Positions 36,301-45,021 of a stretch of DNA of 64,000 bases are shown here, piece by piece. The notes below the pieces were generated by a model. That model ran no database searches, had not been told where the DNA came from, and saw nothing but the letters and a program-made list of their open reading frames with translations. A program made the position numbers and the translations under genes. This stretch comes from Palsa-360 sp963719875. Lineage in GTDB: Bacteria; Acidobacteriota; Terriglobia; Acidiferrales; UBA7541. The stretch spans positions 930,001-994,000 of the forward strand of contig CAVRDJ010000004.1 in NCBI GenBank assembly GCA_963719875.1, read 5' to 3'. The stretch's first letter is position 1; each line of letters opens with the position of its first letter.

Positions 36301-37303
36301 GTGCACTCCATTGGTTAGCGATCCAGGCCTCGCCGCCCTCTCGGAGGTTTTCGATCCCGCCGCACTGGCCAATCATCTGCGCGGCGTGAGTTTGGGCCAA
36401 TGGAATGGCGGAACCATTGAAGAGGCCCGCGTGATGCGCGTGCTGAAGCACCATTTCGGCCGGCGTTGCACGCTGGAGATCGGCTGGCGCGGGGAAAGCG
36501 GCTGGCATTATCTGATCGGCAAGCTGTACCGGGAGGATCGCCCGGACATTCTGGCGGCGATGGAAAGGATTCAGCAAGCCGGGTTCGGTCCGCAGGACGA
36601 GTTTTCGATCCCACGGCCGCTGGCGTACCTGCCGTCGTTGCGACTGTTTTTGCAGGAGAAAGTGGAAGGGCGGGTGGCAAAGGAGATCTTCAAGACCGGG
36701 GATGAGCGGGACCGGGCCGTAGCGGCAGAGCGTTGCGCGCTGTGGTTGGCGAAGTTTCACGCGTTTGGTCCGAAGACGGGGCCGATCTTTGATTTGGCGC
36801 GCTGCCTGAGCGAGGTGCGAGAACGGAGGCGACGAATTGCAAAGTTGGGAGGACGGTTCGCCTCAAAAGCCGGAAGGTTGTTTAAGTGGTTGGAAGAGGT
36901 GGGAGCCGCGCTCCGGCCAGTGGAGATGCGGGCGGGTCACGCGAGCTACAGCCCCGCACAACTGATTTTGGCAGAGGGGCGTACGGTCACCTTTGATTGG
37001 GATGGGTACGATGTGGCAGACCCGGCGCGTGACGTGGCCAGATTCCTCGCCGCTTTGCGCCGTTTGGCGGTAGGGAGGCTTCGCTCCATCAGAGCCCTAG
37101 ACGGGGCGGCTGAGGTATTTCTAAAGACTTACCGGGCCGTAGGTCCACTCGAGATGGAACACAACCTCCGGTTCTTCATGGCGGACGCCTGTTTGACCTT
37201 GGTGGTTTACGATCTCTCTCGCCCCGGTGCTCACTGGCAAGAAAAAGGTGAGGCGCTCCTGGACGAAAGCGTCCGCATCATGGAGGGTGAGGCCACGTCA
37301 TGA
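36293..37303 (+). CDS. APH-like protein 3, pseudokinase (HAS)
   Basis: The protein has 336 residues from the GTG at 36293 (GGGAG seven bases upstream), the same length as paralogue 2. A TTG at 36191 would add 34 residues unlike the family. Shared landmarks are VLKHHFGRRCTLEIGWR, YLIGKLYREDRPDILAAMER, IQQAGFGPQDEFSIP, EIFKTGDE and ALWLAKFHAFGPK. At the catalytic place it reads H216-A217-S218, with Gln223 instead of Asn, followed by LILAEGRTVTFDWDGYDVAD with the metal Asp kept. The catalytic base is therefore missing. It is closest to paralogue 5 at 38521. The stop overlaps the next ATG (ATGA). Confidence 0.78.
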   Translation: MGECTPLVSDPGLAALSEVFDPAALANHLRGVSLGQWNGGTIEEARVMRVLKHHFGRRCTLEIGWRGESGWHYLIGKLYREDRPDILAAMERIQQAGFGPQDEFSIPRPLAYLPSLRLFLQEKVEGRVAKEIFKTGDERDRAVAAERCALWLAKFHAFGPKTGPIFDLARCLSEVRERRRRIAKLGGRFASKAGRLFKWLEEVGAALRPVEMRAGHASYSPAQLILAEGRTVTFDWDGYDVADPARDVARFLAALRRLAVGRLRSIRALDGAAEVFLKTYRAVGPLEMEHNLRFFMADACLTLVVYDLSRPGAHWQEKGEALLDESVRIMEGEATS

Positions 37304-38403
37304 CCGCTCCGGGAACCAAATTGACGAGCAATCTAAAAAATAATTGGGGTTGCTTGCTGCCTCCTTTTTCAGCGCATGACCCCAACGAGGGTACTCGGAC
37401 GTTCTCGGATCAGGACGCCGTAATCCAAACGGGGTTGCTTGACCCCTCTGTCCTAGCCAAACATCTGCGCGGCAATTCCCTTTGCGATGCAAACGGAGAT
37501 GCCGTCAAAGAAGTAGAAGTTCGCCGTGTGCTTAAACATCATGTCGGCAAGCGGTGCACCCTGGAAATTGCCTTGCAAACCGGGCGGCGCTGGCAGTTGC
37601 TGATCGCCAAGATCTACCGCAAGGATCACTCCGACGTATTTCAAACGATGGGCGGGATCCAGCAGGCGGGCTTCGGTACCCAGGATGAATTCTCGATTCC
37701 CCAGCCACTCGCTTACTTGGGTACGGTGCAATGCCTGTTAGAGGAGAAAGTCGAGGGGACGTTTGCGGACGAGATTTTCAAGACTGGGGATGAGCTGCAC
37801 CGCGCCGCAGCGGCGAGGCGGTGCGCGATGTGGTTGGCGCGGTTTCACGCTCTGGGCCCCAAGGTGGGTTCGAGAACATACGCCAACGACCACCTTAACT
37901 CGAAGTCGATGCAGCGATACTCGCGCGAGATAGGTAAACTCGGTGGACGGTACGCCGACAAAGTGGCTTGTTTGCATCAGAGGCTGGAAGATGCCATGCC
38001 GTCACTGAGCCCTGCTGAACTGTGCGCGGGCCACGGCAGTTATAGCGCCGCTCACGTTATCCTGGGTCAGGGGCGCACGGCCGTCATTGATTGGGACGGG
38101 TATGATCTGGCGGACCCGGCGCGCGATGTGGCCAGGTTCCTCGCCGCGCTGCGCCTCCCGGCTTTGGGCCGGCTGGGTTCCATCAGGGCGCTGGATGGAA
38201 CCGCTGAGGTATTTCTTAACACTTATCTGGCCGTTGGTCACCCAGAGGTGAAGAAAAACCTTCACTTTTTCGAAGCCGCCACGTGTCTCAATTTGGCGAG
38301 GCACACTCTCTGTCGACCGGGTCCCCGCCTGCAAGGGAAACAGGACAAAGCAGAAGCGATGTTGGACGAGGGCTTTCGCGTGCTGGATGGAGAGACCATA
38401 TGA
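37300..38403 (+). CDS. APH-like protein 4, pseudokinase (HGS)
   Basis: A 367-residue paralogue with about 30 extra N-terminal residues (MTAPGTKLTSNLKNNWGCLL). The shared core runs from LAKHLRGNSL through VLKHHVGKRCTLEIALQTG, LLIAKIYRKDHSDVF, QDEFSIPQPLAYLG, MWLARFHALGPK and LCAGHGSYSAAHVILGQGRT to IDWDGYDLADPARDVARFL. H245-G246-S247 stands where HGD is expected and His252 replaces the Asn, while the IDWD metal site is kept. The GK of the N-lobe strand is AK here. The ATG overlaps the preceding stop, and the TGA overlaps a small frame starting at 38400. Confidence 0.78.
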   Translation: MTAPGTKLTSNLKNNWGCLLPPFSAHDPNEGTRTFSDQDAVIQTGLLDPSVLAKHLRGNSLCDANGDAVKEVEVRRVLKHHVGKRCTLEIALQTGRRWQLLIAKIYRKDHSDVFQTMGGIQQAGFGTQDEFSIPQPLAYLGTVQCLLEEKVEGTFADEIFKTGDELHRAAAARRCAMWLARFHALGPKVGSRTYANDHLNSKSMQRYSREIGKLGGRYADKVACLHQRLEDAMPSLSPAELCAGHGSYSAAHVILGQGRTAVIDWDGYDLADPARDVARFLAALRLPALGRLGSIRALDGTAEVFLNTYLAVGHPEVKKNLHFFEAATCLNLARHTLCRPGPRLQGKQDKAEAMLDEGFRVLDGETI

Positions 38404-38528
38404 TAGTCCGTCCGGCGCCCAATATCATACGCAAGGTTCGCGCAGACTTGGCACTCCCCCTTCAGCAGGTTCGCGTGTTCGAGAACCCAAGTACCCATAA
38501 GGGAGCCCGGGAGGAGCGCCGTGCCTGA
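38400..38528 (+). CDS. Small overlapping frame between APH-like genes 4 and 5
   Basis: A 42-codon frame starting with ATG inside the upstream stop (ATGA) and ending seven bases into the next APH-like gene. The product begins MIVRPAPNIIRKVRADL and is basic. It has no known relative and does not resemble the small frame at 36130. Overlap at both ends suggests translational coupling; a separate peptide product is unproven. Confidence 0.3.
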   Translation: MIVRPAPNIIRKVRADLALPLQQVRVFENPSTHKGAREERRA

Positions 38529-39516
38529 ATGCCTCGAGCCGCTGACCGATCTCGGTCTTGAGACCCTCTCTGCGGTTTTCGATTCCGCCGTGTTGGTCAA
38601 GCATCTGCGGGCCATTTCTCCGGGTCGATGGAATGAGGGGACCGTCGAAGAGGCGCGGATTGTTCGTGTGCTCAAACACCACGTTGGCCAGCGTTGCACG
38701 CTGGAGATTGCCTTGCGGGTGCGAAACCACTGGCACTATGTGATCGGCAAGGTTTACAGGGACGATCGCCCTGACATTTTTCCTGCGATGGAGAGAATTC
38801 AGCAAGCGGGGTTCGGTCCGGATGAGGAATATTCGATTCCTCGACCACTGGCTTATCTGAGTTCGTTGCATTTTTTCTTACAAGAGAAAGTGGAAGGACC
38901 GGTGGCGAAGGAGATATTCAAAAGCGGGGATGAGCGGAGTCGCGCGGCAGCGGCAAAGCGGTGCGCGTCATGGCTGGCGCGGTTCCATGAATTTGGACCG
39001 AAGGCGGGGCCGATATTCGATACGGATCGCTGCCTGAGCGTGCTTCGGGAACGGACTCGGCGGATCGCAAGGTTGGGGGGGCGGTGTGCCAATAAGGCCA
39101 ATTGTTTGCTCGAGTGGCTGGAACTCGCGGCTAGGCAGCTGCGGCCAGTTGAAATGCGAGCGGCCCATGGAAGCTATAGTCCAGCCCAACTGATCTTGGC
39201 CGAGGGACGGACGGTGGCCTTTGATTGGGATGGGTATGACGTGGCAGACCCGGCGCGTGATGTGGCCAGGTTCCTTTACGCATTGCGCCGGTTGGCTTTG
39301 GATCAACTTGATTCCGTCCGGGCTCTGGACGACGCCGCGTTTGTATTTCTAGAGACTTATCTAGCTGAAGGCTCGCCCGAATTGCGGACAAACCTGGCAT
39401 TTTACCAGGTTGCTGCCTGCTTGAAATTGGCCAGGACGGTTGCTCACAGGCAGGAAAAGTCGGAGGTAATGTTGGACGAAGGTCTCGGTCTATTGGATCT
39501 TGGGGTCGCCCAATGA
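38521..39516 (+). CDS. APH-like protein 5, pseudokinase (HGS)
   Basis: The protein has 331 residues from a GTG at 38521, with GGAG seven to ten bases upstream; the N-terminus (PECLEPLTDLGLETLSAVF) matches paralogues 2 and 3. The core has VLKHHVGQRCTLEIALR, YVIGKVYRDDRPDIF, IQQAGFGPDEEYSIP, EIFKSGDE, SWLARFHEFGPK and MRAAHGSYSPAQLILAEGRT, then FDWDGYDVADPARDVARFL. H216-G217-S218 replaces HGD and Gln223 replaces Asn, with the DxD metal site kept. The sequence follows paralogue 3 most closely, so a recent duplication is likely. The stop overlaps the small frame at 39513 (ATGA). Confidence 0.78.
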   Translation: MPECLEPLTDLGLETLSAVFDSAVLVKHLRAISPGRWNEGTVEEARIVRVLKHHVGQRCTLEIALRVRNHWHYVIGKVYRDDRPDIFPAMERIQQAGFGPDEEYSIPRPLAYLSSLHFFLQEKVEGPVAKEIFKSGDERSRAAAAKRCASWLARFHEFGPKAGPIFDTDRCLSVLRERTRRIARLGGRCANKANCLLEWLELAARQLRPVEMRAAHGSYSPAQLILAEGRTVAFDWDGYDVADPARDVARFLYALRRLALDQLDSVRALDDAAFVFLETYLAEGSPELRTNLAFYQVAACLKLARTVAHRQEKSEVMLDEGLGLLDLGVAQ

Positions 39517-39743
39517 TTCGCATAGAAACAGAATTCGGGTCAAGAGTCGGTAGACCTGCTGAGGCTGGCGCGTGTCACGTGCCGGGGTACAAAGCAGGGA
39601 GGGCATCGGTAGATCGTGTGAGGTCGGAGTCGCGGCCGGCTTTCCACGCCGACTTCAGCGAGTTGACGAAATCGGTGCATGAATTCTCCTCGGAGCTTGA
39701 AACTCTAAAAGCAGAGCGAGGCGGTGGTTTCCTTGAATTCTGA
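39513..39743 (+). CDS. Small overlapping frame between APH-like genes 5 and 6
   Basis: A 76-codon frame whose ATG overlaps the upstream stop (ATGA) and whose end overlaps the next GTG by 20 bases. The product begins MIRIETEFGSRVGRP; its second half (ADFSELTKSVHEFSSELETLKAE is split here by one phrase: FSELTKSVHEF then SSELETLKAE) could form an amphipathic or coiled-coil helix. No family is recognised. The helix-like part makes this the most protein-like of the three small frames in the array. Confidence 0.4.
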   Translation: MIRIETEFGSRVGRPAEAGACHVPGYKAGRASVDRVRSESRPAFHADFSELTKSVHEFSSELETLKAERGGGFLEF

Positions 39744-40785
39744 AACCGATCAAGTAACTTGTGGGATTCCCCTACCTGGGACCATGGCAATTCCTTACGA
39801 CTCGGCGCTTCCCGGGTGCGAACTTTTGCAGCAAGAAAAACTCCGGACTGAGGTGATAGCCCAATTATTGGAGGCTTGGCTCGGGCCAAAAGCGGAACTG
39901 CTGGAAAGCAGGGCGGTCCTATTGCGCTACGTTCCGGGAAAGCGCTGTAATTTCCTGTTCGAATTAATGATCTCGGCAACGTCGGGCGCTCCAATCGAAC
40001 GGCGACGGGTGGCGGGTAAGGTTTACGCGGCGCAACACGGTGCCAGAGTCTATAAGATACTTCAAGAGTTCCGGAGCCAGGGATTCGCTGTTGGTCGTTA
40101 TCGCGTACCTCAACCGCTCGCGTACGAACCCTGCTTGAGGCTTCTCCTTCTTGGCTGGGCCGAAGGCGACTTGCTTCGCTCCCGTATCCTCGATGGCTCG
40201 GACGCTTCCTGTAATATGAATGAGGCGGCCAACTTTTTGGTGAAGTTTCATCAATCTGGCGTGGCCGGAGATAGTCGATATACCTTCCGCCGCCACCTGG
40301 AGACGTTAGCAAGGCAGAAGCAGCGCCTGACGACAGTTCTTCCCGGCTTAGACCGCCTTCTCGAGGATTTATTGTGCCGAATCGAAAAGCGCGGTGAAGC
40401 GCTTTCCGGCTGGACGCCTGGACCTACTCATCGCGACTTCTCGCCTGACCATCTTGTGTTTGATGGAGGGTGCGTCACGGCGCTCGATTTCGATGAGTTT
40501 CGCCAATATGACCCGATGTTTGACGTGGCGCATTTCATGGCTCACTTGAGGCTGCTTGGCTTGCGACATACCGGGGACTTGACCCGGTTCGATGACCTCG
40601 GCAAAATTTTCCAGACAGCATACTTCGGCGGCGCCCGGAAGTATTCTGAGGCGCGGGTTCGCTTCTACCAGGCCGTTGCGTATTTCAAGCTGGCATACAT
40701 TGTGGCTGTCGTTGCACGGCCTCCCGCTTGGGAGCACGCCGTAGAAGTGTTTTTGCGCGACGCGGAATGGATGTTGAGAGATTAA
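39724..40785 (+). CDS. APH-like phosphotransferase 6, catalytic Asp kept
   Basis: The protein has 353 residues from a GTG at 39724; the first about 25 residues may be leader before IPYDSALPG. It is a distant member of the array. It shows AVLLRYVPGKRCNFLFELM, VAGKVYAAQHGARVY, GRYRVPQPLAYEP, NFLVKFHQSG and PTHRDFSPDHLVFDGGCVTALDFDEFRQYDPMFDVAHFM. H236-R237-D238 keeps the catalytic Asp, as in protein-kinase HRD and unlike the four central paralogues. The usual Asn is His243, as in APH-like 1. Metal Asp residues are kept. It could be the active partner of the pseudokinases. About 130 bases separate it from the ABC exporter. Confidence 0.78.
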   Translation: MVSLNSETDQVTCGIPLPGTMAIPYDSALPGCELLQQEKLRTEVIAQLLEAWLGPKAELLESRAVLLRYVPGKRCNFLFELMISATSGAPIERRRVAGKVYAAQHGARVYKILQEFRSQGFAVGRYRVPQPLAYEPCLRLLLLGWAEGDLLRSRILDGSDASCNMNEAANFLVKFHQSGVAGDSRYTFRRHLETLARQKQRLTTVLPGLDRLLEDLLCRIEKRGEALSGWTPGPTHRDFSPDHLVFDGGCVTALDFDEFRQYDPMFDVAHFMAHLRLLGLRHTGDLTRFDDLGKIFQTAYFGGARKYSEARVRFYQAVAYFKLAYIVAVVARPPAWEHAVEVFLRDAEWMLRD

Positions 40786-40912
40786 TCATGACTTTACGTT
40801 GAAAACGGGGGATTGCAATCTGCACGACCCCGGCTGCCATCGGTTGAGCAGTTGGAGTCCCCAGTAAACGTTGCATGAGTCGCTAGCCATTTACGACGAT
40901 GGGAATGGGTCC

Positions 40913-43018
40913 ATGGGCAAGAAAGATAAACGGATTAACGCTTCTTTTTCTGACAAAGACCTGAGGAAAGAGTTGCTCAGGCGCTCTGTGCCGTTGCTTC
41001 GCCCCTATTGGAAGCAACTTTGCTTGGCGACACTCGCGATGATGTTAGAGGCCTTCCTGGACGTATTTCGACCGTGGCCCCTCAAGGTCGTGATCGATCG
41101 CGTACTCTGGCAAAAGCCGAGCCGGGTTCCCTTCCTCCATGCGTGGCTGGACAATGCTCCATTCACGCGGATGCAGGTCCTGTACGGTGCCTGCGGTGCG
41201 ACTATAACGATTGCGCTGCTGGCGGGGCTCCTGGCCTACTACTACACGGAGGCCATGGGTAACGTCGGACAACATTATGTCTTTGACCTGCGCCGTGGTT
41301 TATTTGGACATCTGCAGCGTCTATCCCTGCGATTCCACGATCATCAACGAACGGGAGATCTGACCCTCCGGTTGATGTCGGACATCAAAGAAATTCAGGA
41401 CATGGTCGCCAGTGGCATTGCCTCGTTTGCCACCAACGTTTGTTTGCTCATTGGGATGCTAGTCCTCATGCTCTGGGTTAATTGGAAATTTGCGCTCGTT
41501 TCTCTTTGTTTGTCGCCATTTTTGTTCCTGACGGTTTTCCGATACAAACGCCGCATCAAGGCTGCCTCTCGCAAGGCGCGCAAGAGCACGGGCCTGCTTG
41601 CGGCACTCGCACAGGAAACTCTTGCCTCCATTCGGATCATCCAGGGCCTCGCGCAAGAAGATCGGCAGGATGAACGCTTCCAAGCGCAAAGCGAAAACCA
41701 TCATCAGGCCTCTTTGGAGCTCGTGCGGTATCAGGCTCGCATTGCTCCCCTCGTGGATGTGATTGCCGCTTTGGGAGTGACGATTGTGATCTGGTACGGT
41801 TCCATGCGGGTCTTGGCGGGCGAACTTACAACCGGAGATATCGTTCTCTTCTTTGCTTACGTCTCCAGTCTTTACAGTCCGATGAAGGCGCTTGCGCGCT
41901 TTTCTGTTGACATTGACAAGGCCACGATTGCAGCTGAGCGGGTTGCCGAAGTGATGCTCATTCGCAGTGACGTGGCTGACCGGGAGGGAGCGCGGAAGAT
42001 CGCTCATCTCAAGGGAAATGTGGAGTTCAGGGGAGTTTCGTTCGAATACGAGCCCAACCAGCCTGTCCTGTCAGGCATCGACCTCACTATCTCAAGTGGG
42101 GAAAAAATTGCCGTAGTGGGAGCCACAGGGGCCGGTAAGAGTACCTTAGTCAGCCTGATTCCTCGCTTCTATGATCCGACCCGTGGAGTGGTACGCATCG
42201 ACGGACAAGATATCCGGAACTATGCGCTGCAGTCGCTGCGCGAACAAATCTCCCTGGTCCTGCAGGACTCGCTACTGTTCAACGGGTCTATTCGTGAAAA
42301 TATAGCTTTTGGCTTTCCCGAAGCCACCGAAGAACAAATCGCCGCCGCTGCGGTCACCGCCAATGCAGACGAATTCATTCAGCAGCTTCCGGAAAAGTAC
42401 GAAACCCTTGTCGCAGAGAGAGGCACAACTCTGTCAGGCGGACAGAAGCAGCGGATCGCCATTGCACGGGCAATTTTGCGCGATACGCCTATTTTGCTTC
42501 TGGACGAGCCGACGAGCAGTTTGGATTCGTCCTCGGAGCAAGTCGTGATGGAAGCATTGGAGCGAGCCGCCCATGGACGCACAACATTAATTATCGCACA
42601 TCGTCTTTCAACTGCACGACTCGCCGATCGCATTGTTGTTCTAGATCAAGGCCGAATTGTTGAGCAGGGCACGCATTGCGAGCTTTTGGAGCGCCATGGA
42701 AAATATGCCGACTTCTATCATCTCCAAATGATGACTGAAACAAGAATTACTATTCCGCCGGTGGATCAAAACGGAGCCATCGATGCAACCGACTGGCTTC
42801 CCCCATATCGTGGTCTTTGTAGGATTGGGGGTCTCTCCCCAGTTATAGATAACACCACCGATCCCCGTGCCTACTCCACCAGGTCTGACGCAGGAATCCT
42901 AAGCGATGGCGCCGCAAATCCGGAAGGGGATGACGATAGACCCGACGTTGAGCCATTTGGCGCGACATCGTCGGAGAAAAGTTCAACGGACGCCAAAGGG
43001 AAGAAGAGAGGTATCTGA
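40913..43018 (+). CDS. ABC exporter, MsbA-like permease-ATPase fusion
   Basis: The protein has 701 residues from the ATG at 40913; a TTG at 40871 in the same frame would add 14. The N-terminal about 330 residues form the six-helix exporter domain (ATLAMMLEAFLDVFRPWPLKV, LRLMSDIKEIQDMV and the EDRQDERF coupling-helix region). The ATPase domain has Walker A VGATGAGKST (about 402-411), the signature LSGGQKQRIA (about 506), Walker B ILLLDEPTSSLD and the switch His in IIAHRLS. A 60-residue polar tail after LQMMTETR is unusual. As the only transporter in the cluster, it likely flips or exports the product made by the glycosyltransferases and APH-like proteins. Substrate unknown. Confidence 0.9.
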   Translation: MGKKDKRINASFSDKDLRKELLRRSVPLLRPYWKQLCLATLAMMLEAFLDVFRPWPLKVVIDRVLWQKPSRVPFLHAWLDNAPFTRMQVLYGACGATITIALLAGLLAYYYTEAMGNVGQHYVFDLRRGLFGHLQRLSLRFHDHQRTGDLTLRLMSDIKEIQDMVASGIASFATNVCLLIGMLVLMLWVNWKFALVSLCLSPFLFLTVFRYKRRIKAASRKARKSTGLLAALAQETLASIRIIQGLAQEDRQDERFQAQSENHHQASLELVRYQARIAPLVDVIAALGVTIVIWYGSMRVLAGELTTGDIVLFFAYVSSLYSPMKALARFSVDIDKATIAAERVAEVMLIRSDVADREGARKIAHLKGNVEFRGVSFEYEPNQPVLSGIDLTISSGEKIAVVGATGAGKSTLVSLIPRFYDPTRGVVRIDGQDIRNYALQSLREQISLVLQDSLLFNGSIRENIAFGFPEATEEQIAAAAVTANADEFIQQLPEKYETLVAERGTTLSGGQKQRIAIARAILRDTPILLLDEPTSSLDSSSEQVVMEALERAAHGRTTLIIAHRLSTARLADRIVVLDQGRIVEQGTHCELLERHGKYADFYHLQMMTETRITIPPVDQNGAIDATDWLPPYRGLCRIGGLSPVIDNTTDPRAYSTRSDAGILSDGAANPEGDDDRPDVEPFGATSSEKSSTDAKGKKRGI

Positions 43019-43320
43019 ACGCCACGCGCAATACCTCTGCCTAATATTCACCGGCTTTAAGCATCTCAGTTTGAAAAGGACGGCGAAGAATTGCCCGAGC
43101 GCTGCGTGCGGACGATCACCATCGCTTCCCTCTATCCAAATTTTTTTTGGATGGGAACGTATTTACATCAGTTGACTTTGGGCGATCTGCATCTGCTCAT
43201 GTTCAATGCGATCGATCTTCTGTTCTTGGTCCGTGTTGACACCGAGCCATGTTAGTCTCAGGAAGATTCCAGAGACTGAATGCTCCGTATGGTACGCGAG
43301 TTCTTCAAGGGGAACATGAA
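43019..43320. other. Spacer with an A/T hairpin
   Basis: About 300 bases. ATCCAAA (43134-43140) pairs with TTTGGAT (43146-43152) across a T5 loop; this could slow or end transcription after the ABC gene but is not a standard terminator. No gene is recognised. Confidence 0.35.
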
Positions 43321-44394
43321 TTGAGAAAAATCGTGTGTTGCGCCTCGCTCGTTTTCATTAGCGCTCTTACCGGGACCAACCCGTCTCCGCAGGTTGTTGC
43401 TCATGCGCTCGAGGCAGTTCAGAAAAACTTGAAATTCGATTCCCAGGTAAGGAATGCAGCGACATCCCCGGCGAATAATTCCATTGCAACAGAACCTGAT
43501 CTCAAAATCGCATTTATCGGCGATGTTGGACATGGTCCAAACCAGCAAGCCGTCCTGCAACTCATCAAGTCGGAGGGGGCGCAGGCAGTATTGCATCAAG
43601 GCGACTTCGATTACATCAACGATCCGGCGGAATTTTGGGGATCGGTCGACGCGGTTTTAGGGGCAAACTTCCCTTATTTCGTCTCGGTCGGCAATCATGA
43701 CGTCAGCCAGTGGCCAACGACAGCCAATCCGTCCTACTCCAAGATTCTGAAAGATCGTATGGCGCGCATCGGAATTAGGCCCGATGGTCCAGATCTGAAC
43801 GACGAAATGTACTCTATTGTTTTCAAGGGGCTAAAGGTTGTATTTGTGGGTGAGAGGCGAGGAGCGGGCGACACAATTTATGCTCCTTACATTGAAAAAC
43901 AACTTGCGAGTGACAATCACATTTGGGTGGTCTGCAGTTGGCACAGGAACATGCAGGCAATGCAGGTGGGCGGCAAAGTAGATGACATGGGGTGGGGGGT
44001 CTATGAGGCTTGCAAGAATCATGGAGCCATTATTGCCACAGCTCATGAGCACAGCTACGAGCGCACCAAGACGCTGACCAGCATGCAAAATCAAATAGTA
44101 GATCCCAAGTCCCCTGACCCAAATCACATAACTGTCGGCCGTGGCAGATCGTTTGCATTTGTTTCAGGTCTTGGCGGAGAGGGCATTCGAGATCAGCAGC
44201 GCTGCCTGCCTATTTCGCCGCCCTATGGCTGCCAGGGGGAATGGGCAAAGATCTACACATCGAATCAGAACGCTCAGTATGGTGTCCTCTTCATCACATT
44301 TAACTTGAAACAAAACCCGAATAAAGCTCATGGTTATTTTAAGAATATCCGTGGCCAAATTGTTGATGATTTCGATATCGTAAATACTCGGTAG
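43321..44394 (+). CDS. Secreted metallophosphoesterase
   Basis: A 357-residue protein if started at TTG 43321, which has AAGGGGA upstream and gives a signal peptide (RKIVCCASLVFISALTG). An ATG at 43249 would place 24 residues before it. Calcineurin-like phosphoesterase motifs follow in order: IAFIGDVGHG, HQGDFDY, VSVGNHDVSQW, a VVCSWHRN segment and ATAHEHSYERT, with the expected Asp, Asn and His metal ligands. The region GRGRSFAFVSGLGG is like the end of alkaline-phosphatase-D or purple-acid-phosphatase-like members. It would remove phosphate from an extracellular ester. Placed just after the exporter and APH-like genes, it might process an exported phosphorylated product; this is a guess. 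Confidence 0.82.
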   Translation: MRKIVCCASLVFISALTGTNPSPQVVAHALEAVQKNLKFDSQVRNAATSPANNSIATEPDLKIAFIGDVGHGPNQQAVLQLIKSEGAQAVLHQGDFDYINDPAEFWGSVDAVLGANFPYFVSVGNHDVSQWPTTANPSYSKILKDRMARIGIRPDGPDLNDEMYSIVFKGLKVVFVGERRGAGDTIYAPYIEKQLASDNHIWVVCSWHRNMQAMQVGGKVDDMGWGVYEACKNHGAIIATAHEHSYERTKTLTSMQNQIVDPKSPDPNHITVGRGRSFAFVSGLGGEGIRDQQRCLPISPPYGCQGEWAKIYTSNQNAQYGVLFITFNLKQNPNKAHGYFKNIRGQIVDDFDIVNTR

Positions 44395-44674
44395 CGATGC
44401 GACCGGGGACACCTGCTCCACTCACTCAGGGTGCCAAGGGAAGCCGCCGTCGCAAGCTTGGCCCACCCTTCTCATGAACCACTCGTCAGCGAGCCAACGT
44501 CTCGTGGCAACCGCTATTGGCAGGCAGGGCCGGCACGCAACCCGCTAATCCGCGCTCGCAATGAACGGGACTGACTCTAATCAACGAAGTCCACTTTCGC
44601 ATCGGCCGCTGCCTGGCGCGATGGGATCGAATTCAATAAACTCGATCATTGGTCCCTGCGGAGTGTGTGACTTC
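44395..44674. other. Intergenic spacer at a convergent boundary
   Basis: About 280 bases between the plus-strand phosphoesterase and minus-strand small genes. I see no gene and no clear terminator hairpin. Confidence 0.4.
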
Positions 44675-44917
44675 CTAAGCAGCTTGACTCTTGCCTCGTC
44701 TTTCGGTTCTTGAATGTGAACTGAATCCAGGAGCGTTGCATTCGGTCTCGAGGGCAAGAACTTTTCGGGTTGTTAAGTTGATTGCATAAAACTGATTTTC
44801 GGATTTCTGAGCCAATTCCTTCAAACGGAGGCGGGTGGTTTCAGTTCCGGGAACAGAATCCCTCCAGAGAGATGGGCCATCGGGGAATTTTTCGAAAACA
44901 TCGTATTCGCCTTTCAT
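44675..44917 (-). CDS. Small conserved-looking protein of unknown function
   Basis: The product has 80 residues and begins MKGEYDVFEKFPDGPSLWRD, followed by LRLKELAQKSENQFYAINLTTRKVLALE. The sequence has an even protein-like composition and looks like small acidobacterial proteins with a YDVFEK.PDG..LW start, though I cannot name the family. GGAAGGA lies five bases before the ATG. The last 20 residues are polar and may be disordered. It is upstream-adjacent on the same strand to nothing else; the HigA gene ends 104 bases away. Function unknown. Confidence 0.6.
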   Translation of the reverse strand: MKGEYDVFEKFPDGPSLWRDSVPGTETTRLRLKELAQKSENQFYAINLTTRKVLALETECNAPGFSSHSRTERRGKSQAA

Positions 44918-45021
44918 TGCATCCTTCCCACTATCATTCTCGCAACTTCCTCAACGCCGGCCGGATGTTCGTACCAATCCGTGCCATTCCCGTAAATCGG
45001 TATCACGAAAAGCCATCAGGA

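Noticed and set aside
39575..40312. 245-codon minus-strand frame
   Set aside because: Antisense to the APH-like 6 gene and spacer, Arg/Pro-rich, no family likeness.
33570..40785. Aminoglycoside resistance genes
   Set aside because: The APH fold is clear, but four members lack the catalytic Asp and the context is a glycosyltransferase and export cluster, so drug resistance is not supported.
33570..43018. Class V lanthipeptide or thioamitide cluster (APH-like proteins plus small frames plus exporter)
   Set aside because: No HopA1-like or YcaO protein is present, and the small frames lack a Cys/Ser/Thr-rich core peptide.
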